DNA of 64,000 nt from Haloarchaeobius amylolyticus (GCF_026616195.1 NZ_JANHDH010000002.1:558001-622000), one strand, 5' to 3'. Positions 9,060 through 18,006 are shown, counted from the stretch's first letter. Numbers and translations: made by a program. The notes: generated by a model from the letters alone, not told the origin.

Positions 9060-9077
9060 TCACTCAGTGGCGAGTGA
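9060..9077. promoter_or_regulatory. TrmB-like palindrome upstream of ppsA
   Basis: TCACTC-AGTGGC-GAGTGA is a perfect 6-bp inverted repeat with a 6-bp spacer, 60-77 bp before the ppsA start. Written as CACT-N7-GAGTG it differs from the Halobacterium TrmB site I recall, TACT-N7/8-GAGTA, only at the two outermost bases. It lies upstream of any plausible TATA element, the position reported for activation by TrmB of gluconeogenic genes such as ppsA. Confidence 0.5.
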
Positions 9078-9136
9078 GAATCCAGAGACGGCGTCCGGAA
9101 TCTTCATGGTCGCCCCCCGACTGGCTCCGCATAGAG

Positions 9137-11455
9137 ATGGCAGTACTCTGGCTGGACGAGATACGGGCCAGCGATATCGAAGCCGTCGGCGGTAAAGGCG
9201 CCTCCCTCGGCGAGTTGACCGCCGCAGGGCTTCCTGTCCCACCCGGGTTCGTCGTGACCGCGGGCACGTACCGGCGATTCATCGAAGAGGCAGGCATCGA
9301 CGAGGAGCTGTTCGAGGCCGTCGACGTCGACGTCGACGACTCGAAGGCCCTCTCCGAGGCCGAGGCGCGTGCGAGCGAACTCATCCTCGGCACCGAGTTC
9401 CCCGACGACCTCCGCGAGGAGGTCCTCGAGGCGTACCGCGAGGTCGGGGACGGCGAGGCCTTCGTCGCCGTCCGGTCCTCCGCGACCGCCGAGGACCTCC
9501 CCGACGCCTCCTTCGCGGGCCAGCAGGAGACGTTCCTCAACGTCACCGAGGACGAACTCCTCGAACGCGTCCGGGAGTGCTGGGCCTCGCTGTTCACCCA
9601 GCGCGCGATCTACTACCGCCAGCAGCAGGGGTTCGACCACGCCGACGTGAACATCGCCGTCGTCGTCCAGCTGATGGTCGACGCGGAGAAGTCCGGCGTC
9701 ATGTTCACCAGCCACCCCTCGACGGGCGAACCGAAGATGATCATCGAGTCCGCGTGGGGCCTCGGCGAGGCCGTCGTCTCCGGGAGCGTCTCCCCGGACA
9801 ACTACGTCATCGACCGGAAGACCCGGGAGGTCGCCGAGGTGACGGTCGCCGACAAGAAGATACAGATGGTCAAGGACCCCGACACCGGCGAGACCGTCGA
9901 GGTCGAGGTCGACGAGGACCGCCGGACAGAGCGCGTCCTCTCCGACGAGGAACTCGCGAAGCTACGCGAACTCGGCGAGACCGTCGAGGACCACTACGAC
10001 ACCCCGCAGGACGTCGAGTGGGCCATCGTCGACGGCGAGGTGTTCATGCTCCAGTCCCGCCCCATCACGACCATCACCGAGGGCGACATCGGCGAGGCCG
10101 ACGAGACGCGCGTCGACGCCGAGATGGAGGAGGCCGCCAGCACGAGCACCGACGGGAGCGGTGCCGTCAGCGCCGAGCAACAGACCATCCTCGTCCAGGG
10201 CCTCGGGTCCAGTCCCGGCGTCGCCTCCGGGAAGGCCCGCATCGTCAAGAAGCTCGACCAGCTCGACAAGGTCGGTGAGGGCGACATCATCGTCACCGAG
10301 ATGACGACACCGGACATGGTGCCCGCGATGAAACGGGCCGCCGGCATCGTCACCGACGAGGGCGGCATGACCAGCCACGCTGCCATCGTCTCGCGCGAAC
10401 TCGGCGTCCCCGCGGTCGTGGGTGCCGGGAACGCCACCTCGATGCTCGAGGACGGCCAGCTCATCACCATCGACGGCGACAAGGGCAGCATCCGCGAGGG
10501 GCGCGTCGAGACCCAGGAGGAGGAGCGCGAACCCGTCGAGGAGGTCCGCCCGCAGGCACCCGTCAAGCCGATGACCGCGACCGAGGTCAAGGTCAACGTC
10601 TCCATCCCGGAGGCGGGCGAGCGCGCGGCCGCCACGGGCGCCGACGGCGTCGGCCTGCTCCGCATGGAGCACATGATCATGTCGACGAACAAGACGCCCC
10701 AGAAGTACATCGACGACCACGGCGAGAAGGCCTACGTCGACGAGATCGTCGAGGGCGTCCAGGGCGTCGCCGAGGAGTTCTACCCGCGCCCGGTCCGGGT
10801 GCGCACCCTCGACGCGCCGACCGACGAGTTCCGCCAGCTCGAGGGCGGCGACGACGAGCCCAAAGAGCACAACCCGATGCTCGGCTACCGCGGCATCCGC
10901 CGCAGCCTCGACAAGCCCGACCTGTTCAAGCACGAGCTGGAGGCGTTCCGTCGCCTGTTCTCGATGGGCTACGACAACGTCGAGGTCATGTTCCCGCTCG
11001 TCAACGACGCCGAGGACGTCCTGCAGGCCCGGAAACTGATGGAGGAGGTCGGCATCGACCCCAAGAAGCGCCGCTGGGGCGTGATGATCGAGACGCCCGC
11101 CTCGGCGCTGGGCGTCGAGGCGATGGCCGAGGCCGGCATCGACTTCGCCTCCTTCGGCACGAACGACCTCACGCAGTACACGCTCGCGGTGGACCGGAAC
11201 AACGGCAACGTCGCCGACCGGTTCGACGAACTCCACCCGGCCGTGCTCGAACTCATCGGCCAGACCATCGAGACGTGTCGCGAACACGACGTGGACACAT
11301 CCATCTGCGGGCAGGCGGGCTCGAAGCCCCAGATGGTCCAGTTCCTCGTCAACGAGGGGGTCTCGTCCATCTCGGCGAACATCGACGCGGTCCGCGACGT
11401 CCAGCACGAGGTCAAGCGGGTCGAGCAGAAGCTCATCCTCGAATCGGTTCGCTGA
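9137..11455 (+). CDS. ppsA: Phosphoenolpyruvate synthase
   Basis: A 772-residue PEP synthase (pyruvate, water dikinase): pyruvate + ATP + H2O to PEP + AMP + Pi, the gluconeogenic entry step. The N-terminal ATP-grasp domain begins GGKGASLGELTAAGLPVPPGFV and includes VRSSATAEDLPDASFAGQQ. The swivelling phosphohistidine domain carries GGMTSHAAIVSRELG with the catalytic His at residue 414. The C-terminal TIM barrel contains VGLLRMEHM, PMLGYRGIRR, ASFGTNDLTQYTL and the active-site CGQAGS. Length is normal. The start MAVLWLDE at 9137 matches family N-termini. A TrmB-like palindrome lies upstream. Confidence 0.96.
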   Translation: MAVLWLDEIRASDIEAVGGKGASLGELTAAGLPVPPGFVVTAGTYRRFIEEAGIDEELFEAVDVDVDDSKALSEAEARASELILGTEFPDDLREEVLEAYREVGDGEAFVAVRSSATAEDLPDASFAGQQETFLNVTEDELLERVRECWASLFTQRAIYYRQQQGFDHADVNIAVVVQLMVDAEKSGVMFTSHPSTGEPKMIIESAWGLGEAVVSGSVSPDNYVIDRKTREVAEVTVADKKIQMVKDPDTGETVEVEVDEDRRTERVLSDEELAKLRELGETVEDHYDTPQDVEWAIVDGEVFMLQSRPITTITEGDIGEADETRVDAEMEEAASTSTDGSGAVSAEQQTILVQGLGSSPGVASGKARIVKKLDQLDKVGEGDIIVTEMTTPDMVPAMKRAAGIVTDEGGMTSHAAIVSRELGVPAVVGAGNATSMLEDGQLITIDGDKGSIREGRVETQEEEREPVEEVRPQAPVKPMTATEVKVNVSIPEAGERAAATGADGVGLLRMEHMIMSTNKTPQKYIDDHGEKAYVDEIVEGVQGVAEEFYPRPVRVRTLDAPTDEFRQLEGGDDEPKEHNPMLGYRGIRRSLDKPDLFKHELEAFRRLFSMGYDNVEVMFPLVNDAEDVLQARKLMEEVGIDPKKRRWGVMIETPASALGVEAMAEAGIDFASFGTNDLTQYTLAVDRNNGNVADRFDELHPAVLELIGQTIETCREHDVDTSICGQAGSKPQMVQFLVNEGVSSISANIDAVRDVQHEVKRVEQKLILESVR

Positions 11456-11524
11456 GGGGTCTGGTAACTCCCCTCAGGTAATCGGGATTCGTCCTTTTCA
11501 CGGAACCTGCCTCTTCTCTGTAGT

Positions 11525-12586
11525 ATGAGAGCTATCGCCAGCGTGGCCGTCGCCACGGTCGTCCTGCTCGCCGGCTGTGTCGGGGGCATCGGCGCCGTCG
11601 ACTCGACAGGAGCCAGTACACCGGACTACGCGCCGGGCGTCGCCGACGACGGCGTCACCGACCCGGCCGACCTGCTCGCGGCCCACGAGGAGGTCCTCGC
11701 GGGCATCGGCTACGAACTGTCGTTCGCGCTGCGCTACGAGGCCGGCGAGGACGGCATGGAGCAGACCAGGCAGGTCACGGTGGGCACCGACGGGCAGTTC
11801 TCGCTCACCGAGCAGTCCACCTACGGCGACCAGACCGCCACCCGCGCCCTGTTCAGTGACGGGACCGTCGCCTACGAGCGCGACGAGTTCGGCGACGAGA
11901 CCGTCTACAGCGGCTACGACGCCGCCATCGCCTACGGCGAACTGACCGGCAGCGAGGTGCTGCAGACGTTCCTCGGGACCGTCCCCTACGAGGTCACGAC
12001 TGCCCAGCGCGGCGGCGAGACGGTCACGCTGCTGACCGCGGAGGACGTCTCGGCCGACCCGTTCGGCTTCGGTGAGGGCACGACCGTCACCTCGACCGTC
12101 GTGGTGGCCGCAGACGGCCTCGTGCAGTCGCTGGACGCGACCGTGACGAACGACGCGGGCGAGACGCCGACGTCCGTGACCGTCACCTACGAGGTCGAGC
12201 CGGCCGCCCCGACGGTCACCGAGCCCGGCTGGGTGAGCGCGAACCGCGCCGAGATGACCATCGCGGACCTCGAGTACAAGATACACGGTGACGCACTGAA
12301 GATCACCCACGCTGGCGGCGACGTGCTGCCCGAGGGCACCGAGATAACCCTCGTCGTCCAGCAGTCCGAGGGCGAGGTCATCGTCACCTACGCGACGCTC
12401 GACGCCGACCTCGCGCCCGGCCAGACCGCGTCGGTCCACAACGTCGGCTCCGAGGAGCCCGCGACCGCCTACGTCGGCAGCCACGAGGACCCCGAGGGTG
12501 GGACCACCATCGACGGGCTCGTCGAGGTGACCGTCCGGAACGGCATGGCGCTCGTGGACGTGGACTACCTCTCCAGCGAGGAGTAA
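11525..12586 (+). CDS. Haloarchaeal lipoprotein, unknown function
   Basis: A 353-residue protein with a short signal ending in lipobox VLLAGCVG, but no twin-arginine pair directly before it. The middle is a repetitive beta-rich region of the sort found in haloarchaeal lipoproteins related to LolA/LppX-like folds (DLLAAHEEVLAGIGYELSF, YGELTGSEVLQTFLG). The last 110 residues form a separate beta domain (MTIADLEYKIHGDALKITHAGGD) that resembles archaeal type IV pilin-like beta sandwiches. CCTTTTCAC about 30 nt upstream is a plausible TATA element. Confidence 0.7.
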   Translation: MRAIASVAVATVVLLAGCVGGIGAVDSTGASTPDYAPGVADDGVTDPADLLAAHEEVLAGIGYELSFALRYEAGEDGMEQTRQVTVGTDGQFSLTEQSTYGDQTATRALFSDGTVAYERDEFGDETVYSGYDAAIAYGELTGSEVLQTFLGTVPYEVTTAQRGGETVTLLTAEDVSADPFGFGEGTTVTSTVVVAADGLVQSLDATVTNDAGETPTSVTVTYEVEPAAPTVTEPGWVSANRAEMTIADLEYKIHGDALKITHAGGDVLPEGTEITLVVQQSEGEVIVTYATLDADLAPGQTASVHNVGSEEPATAYVGSHEDPEGGTTIDGLVEVTVRNGMALVDVDYLSSEE

Positions 12587-12640
12587 CGACCGACCGGGCT
12601 CCGGGGTTCACGGGGCCCAGCCGGACCTTCGAAGAACGCA

Positions 12641-12673
12641 ATCCCTAAATTCCACAGGCCGCACCATAGGGAT
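12641..12673 (+). promoter_or_regulatory. mfnA promoter spanned by a 7-bp inverted repeat
   Basis: ATCCCTA (12641-12647) and TAGGGAT (12667-12673) are exact reverse complements separated by 19 bp. The left arm overlaps the TATA-like CCTAAAT, centred about 26 nt before the start codon, and the right arm abuts the ATG. A protein bound here would block TBP and the transcription start, so it looks like a repressor operator. This is inference only. Confidence 0.45.
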
Positions 12674-13747
12674 ATGCGCGGCCAGCCACAGGACTTCGAC
12701 CGGGTTCTCTCCTCGATGTGTACACCACCGCACCCGGTCGCTCGCGAGGCCGCAGAACGCTACCTCGCCACGAACCCCGGCGACCCCGCGACGTACCAGA
12801 CGGTCGCCGACCTCGAGGACGACGCCGTCGCCATGCTCGGCGACGTCGTCGGCCTGCCCGACCCCGCCGGCTACGTCGCCAGCGGCGGCACGGAGGCGAA
12901 CATCCAGGCGGTCCGGATGGCCCGGAACCGCTCGGTGTCGAGCGACCCGAACGTCGTCGTCCCCGAGAGCGCGCACTTCTCCTTCCAGAAGGCCGCCGAC
13001 GTGCTGGCCATCGAGTTACGCATCGCCCCCCTGACCGACGACTACACCGTCGACCTCGGGGCGGTCCGCCGGTTCTGCGACGAGGACACCGCCGGCGTCG
13101 TCGGCGTCGCCGGCTCGACCGAGTACGGTCGCGTCGACCCCATCCCCGAACTGGCCGACATCGCCCACCGCCACGACGCGCTCTTGCACGTCGACGCGGC
13201 CTGGGGCGGCTTCGTGCTCCCCTTCACGGACCACGAGTGGCACTTCGGCCACGCGGACGTGGACACGCTCACCATCGACCCGCACAAGATGGGCCAGGCT
13301 GCCATCCCGGCCGGCGGCCTGCTCGCCCGCGAGGACGAACTGTTCGACGCGCTCGCGGTCGACACGCCCTACCTCGAATCTGCCAAGCAGGCAACCCTGA
13401 CGGGCACCCGCTCCGGCGCGGGCGTGGCCAGCGCCGCCGCGGTGATGCAGGAACTCTGGCCCGACGGCTACCGCGAGCAGTACGAGACCTCGGTCGCCAA
13501 CGCCGACTTCCTCGTCTCGGAACTGCGCGAGCGGGGCTTCGACGTGGTCGAACCCGACCTCCCCATCGTCACCGCGGACGTCCCCGACGACCTGTTCGAG
13601 GCGCTCCGCGAGGAGGGCTGGCGGGTCTCGACGACCGGCTCCGACGAGATGCGCGTCGTCATGATGCCCCACGTCACCCGGGAGATGCTGTCAGCGTTCC
13701 TGACCGACATCGACCGGCTGCGACCCACCGTGAACATCAACACTTAG
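12674..13747 (+). CDS. mfnA: L-aspartate/L-tyrosine decarboxylase (MfnA family)
   Basis: A 357-residue PLP-dependent group II decarboxylase. Landmarks are the SSMCTPPHP start, [13 protein letters not shown], the VDAAWGGF cofactor-binding Asp, and TIDPHKMGQ with the Schiff-base lysine at residue 205. In methanogens MfnA makes tyramine for methanofuran. In archaea without methanofuran the same family makes beta-alanine from aspartate for CoA, which is the likely role here. TATA-like CCTAAAT sits 26 nt before the ATG and implies a leaderless mRNA. Confidence 0.93.
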   Translation: MRGQPQDFDRVLSSMCTPPHPVAREAAERYLATNPGDPATYQTVADLEDDAVAMLGDVVGLPDPAGYVASGGTEANIQAVRMARNRSVSSDPNVVVPESAHFSFQKAADVLAIELRIAPLTDDYTVDLGAVRRFCDEDTAGVVGVAGSTEYGRVDPIPELADIAHRHDALLHVDAAWGGFVLPFTDHEWHFGHADVDTLTIDPHKMGQAAIPAGGLLAREDELFDALAVDTPYLESAKQATLTGTRSGAGVASAAAVMQELWPDGYREQYETSVANADFLVSELRERGFDVVEPDLPIVTADVPDDLFEALREEGWRVSTTGSDEMRVVMMPHVTREMLSAFLTDIDRLRPTVNINT

Positions 13748-13773
13748 GTTGCGGCGGTTGCGACACTCTGGCA

Positions 13774-14352
13774 GTGACAGCCGTACTCACGACTGGTCCC
13801 CTCGCCGTCTTCGACTCCGTGGTCCTCGCCCCGTGGTTCGACTACCACTGGCTCGAAGCAGCCGTCGAGACAGCGACCGGGTGGGTCGGCCTCGGCATCA
13901 TCGCCGTCTACTCGTTCCTCATCGCGTTCGTGTTGCCCCTGCCGAGCGAGATCGTCCTCGCGCCGAAGCTCCAGCTCGGCGTCCCGCGGAACGTCGAACT
14001 CGCGCTCATCATGCTCGTGAGTGGGCTCGGCAAGGCCGGCGGCAGCGTCTTCGCGTTCCACATCGGCCAGGAGGCCAAGGAGGCCGGCCCCATCGTCCGG
14101 TTCCTCAAGCGCTCCCGGTTCGACGTCATCGAGTGGTCCGAGAAGCAGACGGTCGAACTCGCGCGCAAGTACGGCTACGCCGGGCTCGCGATGGCGCTGT
14201 CGGTGCCGTTCTTCCCCGACACGCTCTCCATCTACGCCTTCGCCGTGCTCGAACGCGACTACCTGAAGTTCGCGGCGGCGACCTTCGTCGGGAGCGTCGG
14301 CCGGCTGCTGGTGACGGTGCTGTTCTTCAGTGGCGCGTTCGCGCTGCTGTGA
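13774..14352 (+). CDS. VTT/DedA-like membrane protein
   Basis: A 192-residue integral membrane protein from a GTG start 26 nt after mfnA, so probably co-transcribed. FLIAFVLPLPSEIVLAPKL, then GLGKAGGSVFAFHIGQEAKE and VPFFPDTLSIYAFAVLERDYLKFAAATFVGSVGRLL follow the VTT (SNARE-associated Golgi/YqaA) pattern, with the Phe-Pro-Asp re-entrant loop. Family members take part in lipid scrambling or membrane homeostasis. The role in haloarchaea is not established. Confidence 0.8.
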   Translation: MTAVLTTGPLAVFDSVVLAPWFDYHWLEAAVETATGWVGLGIIAVYSFLIAFVLPLPSEIVLAPKLQLGVPRNVELALIMLVSGLGKAGGSVFAFHIGQEAKEAGPIVRFLKRSRFDVIEWSEKQTVELARKYGYAGLAMALSVPFFPDTLSIYAFAVLERDYLKFAAATFVGSVGRLLVTVLFFSGAFALL

Positions 14353-14433
14353 CCTGGGGCAGCAGGCCGCATCCTTCTCGCCACCCGAGAACCAACTTCT
14401 CGGTATATCGTCGGTGTCAGCGTATCTAGACAC

Positions 14434-15150
14434 ATGAACCTCAGGATCAACAGCAGACTCGTCAGCGGTGGTGTCATCGTCCTCTTCGGCCTCCTGCTCC
14501 TGCTGGGGACCACCGAGACCTACGACACCGGGCAGCTCTGGCTGTTCGTGCCCAGCGTGTTCGTGCTGCTCGGCGCCTGGGCCATCGTCCAGAGCCGCGG
14601 TGCCAACCTCGTCGGCCCGATGGTGCTGATACTCGTCGCCGGGGCGCTCCAGCTCGCGGCGCTCGACATCCTGACCGACGCGGTCGTCGAGGCGTACTGG
14701 CCCGTGCTGGTCATCCTCGTCGGCCTGACCGTCGTCTTCGGCCGCCAGCTCAGGACCCGCACGGTCGACTCCGACGCCGAGACCATGGACCTGTTCGCCA
14801 TGTTCGGCGGCGTCACCAAGCGCGCGACCGGCTCCCGGTTCGCCCAGGCCGACGTGACCACCCTGTTCGGCGGCGCCGAACTCGACCTGCGCGACACCGA
14901 GCCCGTCGGCACCGCACAGGTCGACGTGTTCGCCATGTTCGGCGGCGTGGAACTCCACGTCCCCGCGGACTGGACCGTCCGCATGGAGGTCCTGCCCGTC
15001 TTCGGCGCGGCCGAGGACGAACGGCCGCGGGTCATCCGCGAGCCCGAGACCGACGTGGCCGGCCGGACGACCACCCGGCCCACCGGCGGCGACGACGTGG
15101 ACCTCATCGTCACCGGCCTCGTCGGCTTCGGTGGCGTCGAAGTGAACTGA
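14434..15150 (+). CDS. LiaF-family membrane protein
   Basis: A 238-residue protein with four N-terminal hydrophobic segments (about residues 10-100) and a C-terminal beta-helical domain. That domain carries the LiaF-type repeats LFAMFGGVTKRA, VTTLFGGAELDLRD, VFAMFGGVELHVPADW and VTGLVGFGGVEVN. In Bacillus, LiaF controls the LiaRS cell-envelope stress system. Archaeal members have no LiaRS partner nearby, and none is seen here. GGTATATCG about 29 nt upstream is a good TATA element and fixes the ATG. Confidence 0.82.
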   Translation: MNLRINSRLVSGGVIVLFGLLLLLGTTETYDTGQLWLFVPSVFVLLGAWAIVQSRGANLVGPMVLILVAGALQLAALDILTDAVVEAYWPVLVILVGLTVVFGRQLRTRTVDSDAETMDLFAMFGGVTKRATGSRFAQADVTTLFGGAELDLRDTEPVGTAQVDVFAMFGGVELHVPADWTVRMEVLPVFGAAEDERPRVIREPETDVAGRTTTRPTGGDDVDLIVTGLVGFGGVEVN

Positions 15151-15274
15151 GCTTCGGCGTTCTTTCTGATTTTCCGATTTCCGGTCTGGCGCGCGCCGAC
15201 AGGGTGCCGAGCCCGAGCGAGGCCCCTGGTAGGCGTCGCGCGAGGTCCGCACGACCGGTAGCGAGAGCGGGCTC

Positions 15275-15522
15275 GTGAGAGCTTGCTCTCACGGTGGCCG
15301 ACCGGAGTGACGCGGAACGTAGTGGAGCGAAACGGCGGGAGTCGGCTGGGGAGGGCGTGGCTGCGGTGCTGTGCCGTGGCGGTCTCCATCGCCCTCGGCG
15401 CGAGTCGACGTTCTCCCCCGAGTCACCCCAGCGTCGAATCCGAAACTGCAGGTGGGCAGTGGTGGCGACGAGCAGACCACTCATGCTGGCGTCCACGACC
15501 GCACCACGCCCTCCCCAGCCGA
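15275..15522. repeat. Intergenic inverted-repeat region
   Basis: The start of the 780-base gene-free stretch holds GTGAGAGC-TT-GCTCTCAC (15275-15292), a perfect 8-bp hairpin. It also holds a 19-bp perfect inverted repeat with arms TCGGCTGGGGAGGGCGTGG (15342-15360) and its complement (15504-15522), 143 bp apart. The outer flanks (TGGAGCG.. / ..CGCTCCA) are also partly complementary. This kind of decorated, non-coding sequence recurs in haloarchaeal genomes as dispersed repeats. From 15523 to 15690 I see nothing definite. Confidence 0.5.
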
Positions 15523-15690
15523 TTCCGCGCTTCCTTCCGTTCCGCTGGCGCTCCATTCCAGTCCAGTGCTCATCCCTCGCGCGACGTCGAACGCGGCCGT
15601 CTCACGGGGTTCGACGACCGCGTCGGCGCGCGCCAGAACCCTATTCACACCGGGTCGAAATCACGCTACCACCCAACACACCCCACGACA

Positions 15691-15700
15691 CCTTTTTATC
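15691..15700 (+). promoter_or_regulatory. TATA-like element for candidate RNA
   Basis: CCTTTTTATC is one of the clearest TATA-like sequences in the gene-free region. Using the usual archaeal spacing it would place a transcription start near 15722-15725, at the first base-paired element of the structured region and about 200 nt before metG. Confidence 0.45.
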
Positions 15701-15721
15701 CGTCTCCCGACCAACCCAGTA

Positions 15722-15895
15722 CCGTGACAGATACGACCCGTCACGTCCCCGAGAACCGCCGTATGCGCATGGCGTGAGCCATGCCTGGCGGGTGGACCGG
15801 GGGTTGCGGGTCGGTCATACGACTTCTCCGCGCGGTCTGAAAGCCGGGTGCTGTCGAATCCCAGAGCGAACCGTCGACAGAACAGACCGGAATCA
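15722..15895 (+). ncRNA. Candidate structured RNA (or long leader) upstream of metG
   Basis: Successive exact inverted repeats can be read directly. CGTGAC/GTCACG pair at 15723-15728 and 15740-15745. CGTATG/CATACG (15760-15765/15816-15821) enclose GCATGGC-GTGA-GCCATGC (15767-15784, a GNRA tetraloop) and a weaker ACCG/CGGT. CGGTCTG/CAGACCG (15833-15839/15883-15889) enclose CTGTCGA/TCGACAG (15851-15857/15874-15880). There is no good reading frame. A TATA-like box precedes it and the metG promoter follows. I do not recognise SRP, RNase P or a tRNA. An H/ACA guide is possible but the pocket geometry and ACA are not convincing. Confidence 0.45.
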
Positions 15896-15912
15896 GCGGG
15901 TTTTAGGCCCGC
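15896..15912 (+). promoter_or_regulatory. metG TATA element inside an inverted repeat
   Basis: GCGGG-TTTTAGG-CCCGC: the TTTTAG core is centred about 28 nt before the metG ATG, the expected spacing for a leaderless transcript. It is flanked by a perfect 5-bp inverted repeat that could also form a hairpin ending an upstream transcript. Confidence 0.5.
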
Positions 15913-15930
15913 ACGATAGCAGACGATACC

Positions 15931-18006
15931 ATGAGCAACGACGACTTTCCCACGGACAACACCGCGGTGGTGACGTGTGGGTTGCCCTACGCCAACGGCG
16001 ACCTGCACGTCGGCCACCTGCGGGGCTACACGAGTGCAGACACGTTCAACCGCGCGCTCCGGAAACTGGGCCAGCAGACGGCGTACGTCTGTGGCTCGGA
16101 CATGCACGGGACACCTATCGCGGTGAACGCCGAGAAGGCCGGCGTCTCGCCCGAGGAGTTCGCGCTGGACTACCACGAGCAGTACGAGGAGACGTTCCCG
16201 CGGTTCAACATCGAGTTCGACAACTACGGGCACACCCACGACGAGACGAACACGGAGACCACCCAGTCCATCGTCCGCAAACTGGAGGACGAGGGCTACG
16301 TCTACGAGAAGGAGATCAAGGTCGCCTGGGACCCCGTCGAGGACCAGCCGTTGCCGGACCGCTACGTGGAGGGCACCTGCCCGTACTGTGGCGAGCAGGC
16401 CCGCGGCGACGAGTGCGACGAGGGCTGTGGTCGCCACCTCGAACCCGGCGAGATAGAGGACCCCGTCTCCTCGGTGACGGGCAACCCGGCGGAGTACCGC
16501 GAGCGCCCGCACAAGTTCTTCGAGGTCTCGGAGCTCTCGGACTACCTCACGGAGTTCCTCGACGACCTCCAGGGGACGAGCAACGCGAAGAACCAGCCCC
16601 GCGAGTGGATAGAGAGCGGGCTGCAGGACTGGTGTATCACCCGCGACCTCGACTGGGGCATCGACTACCCCGGCGAGAATCCCGAAAACCTGGTGCTGTA
16701 CGTGTGGGTCGACGCGCCCATCGAGTACATCTCCAGCACGAAGCAGTACTCCGAGAAGGTCGGAAAAGACGAGTACGACTGGGAGAACGTCTGGCGCGAC
16801 GACGACGGGGAGATCATCCACGTCATCGGCCGCGACATCATCCAGCACCACACCATCTTCTGGCCGGCGATGCTCCACGTGGCCGAGTACAACGCCCCGC
16901 GGGCCATCTGTGCGACCGGCTTCGTCACCATCAACGGGAAGGGCCTCTCGACGAGCCGGAACCGCGCCATCTGGGCGCAGGAGTACCTCGACGAGGGCTT
17001 CCACCCGGACCTCCTCCGGTACTACCTGACGACGATGGGCGGCTTCCAGCAGGACCTCGACTTCAGCTGGGACCGCTTCCAGGAGCGCGTCAACGGCGAG
17101 TTGGTAGGTACGGTCGGGAACTTCCTCTACCGCAGCCTGCTGTTCGCCCAGCGGAACTTCGGCGGGACGCCGGCGGCCGACCTCTCCGCGGAGGTCGAGG
17201 CGCGCATCGAGGCGGCCATCGCGGACTTCACCGACGCGGTCAACGAGTACGAGATCCGCCGGGCCGGCGACGCCGCGGTCAAACTCGCCCAGTTCGGGAA
17301 CGAGTACATCCAGCAACACGAGCCCTGGAAGCTCGACGACGAGGAGGCTGCACCGGTCATCCGCGACTGCGTCCAGATCGCGAAGGCCGTCACGCTGCTC
17401 ATCGAGCCCATCACGCCCGGCAAGGCCGAGCAGGCCTGGGACCAGTTCGCCGGCGAAGGCGACGTCCACGAGGTCACCGTCGACGCGGCGCTGGAGCCGC
17501 CGGCTGCCGAGTTCGACGAGCCCACAGAGCTGTTCGAGAAGGTCGAGGACGAGCGCGTCGCGGAGCTGAACGAGAAGCTCGCCGAGCGCGTCGCCGAGGC
17601 CGAGGACGACGAGGACGAAAGCGAAAGTGACGATACCGCGGGGGATGACGAGGCGGACGTGAGCGACGAACTCGAACCCCTGCTGGACTCGCGCATCGAC
17701 TTCGACGACTTCCAGGAACTGGACATCCGGGTCGGCCGCATCGAATCGGCCGAGCCCATCGAGGACTCCGACAAACTGGCGAAGCTCTCGGTCGATATCG
17801 GCGTCGAGACGCGCCAGGTCGTCGCGGGCATCAAGCAGCTCCACGACCTCGACGAGCTGCCGGGCACGAAGGTCGTGCTGCTCGCGAACATGGAGAAGGC
17901 CGAGCTGTTCGGCGTCGAGTCGAACGGGATGGTACTGGCCGCCGGCGAGGAGGCCGACCTGCTGACGACCCACGGCGACGCCGAGCCGGGCACGAAGGTC
18001 CGGTAG
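15931..18006 (+). CDS. metG: Methionyl-tRNA synthetase with C-terminal tRNA-binding domain
   Basis: A 691-residue class I synthetase charging tRNA-Met. The HIGH motif is HVGH (26-29). The connective peptide carries a Cys cluster (CPYCGEQARGDECDEGCG). The KMSKS-like motif is GKGLSTSRN. An acidic linker at about 555-580 joins a C-terminal EMAP/Trbp111-type domain (DFDDFQELDIRVGRIESAEP, VVAGIKQLHD). The fused domain raises tRNA affinity and allows dimerisation in homologues. Length is as expected for this two-part form. Confidence 0.96.
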   Translation: MSNDDFPTDNTAVVTCGLPYANGDLHVGHLRGYTSADTFNRALRKLGQQTAYVCGSDMHGTPIAVNAEKAGVSPEEFALDYHEQYEETFPRFNIEFDNYGHTHDETNTETTQSIVRKLEDEGYVYEKEIKVAWDPVEDQPLPDRYVEGTCPYCGEQARGDECDEGCGRHLEPGEIEDPVSSVTGNPAEYRERPHKFFEVSELSDYLTEFLDDLQGTSNAKNQPREWIESGLQDWCITRDLDWGIDYPGENPENLVLYVWVDAPIEYISSTKQYSEKVGKDEYDWENVWRDDDGEIIHVIGRDIIQHHTIFWPAMLHVAEYNAPRAICATGFVTINGKGLSTSRNRAIWAQEYLDEGFHPDLLRYYLTTMGGFQQDLDFSWDRFQERVNGELVGTVGNFLYRSLLFAQRNFGGTPAADLSAEVEARIEAAIADFTDAVNEYEIRRAGDAAVKLAQFGNEYIQQHEPWKLDDEEAAPVIRDCVQIAKAVTLLIEPITPGKAEQAWDQFAGEGDVHEVTVDAALEPPAAEFDEPTELFEKVEDERVAELNEKLAERVAEAEDDEDESESDDTAGDDEADVSDELEPLLDSRIDFDDFQELDIRVGRIESAEPIEDSDKLAKLSVDIGVETRQVVAGIKQLHDLDELPGTKVVLLANMEKAELFGVESNGMVLAAGEEADLLTTHGDAEPGTKVR

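Noticed and set aside
15845-15865. T-loop-like sequence GCTGTCGAATCCC, possible tRNA
   Set aside because: No acceptor stem, anticodon arm or CCA-proximal pairing can be built around it. The bases instead form the CTGTCGA/TCGACAG stem.
15722-15895. RNase P RNA, SRP RNA or H/ACA guide identity for the structured region
   Set aside because: The conserved RNase P and SRP core words are missing. For H/ACA, the internal loop is too lopsided and no ACA sits at the right distance, so a family name is not justified.
15294-17973. Very long open frames on both strands over metG and its upstream region (778 and 770 codons)
   Set aside because: They are antisense or off-frame shadows of metG, rich in Arg/Pro or Val/Leu/Gly as expected from high-GC third-position bias, and match no family. 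The metG frame has all synthetase motifs.
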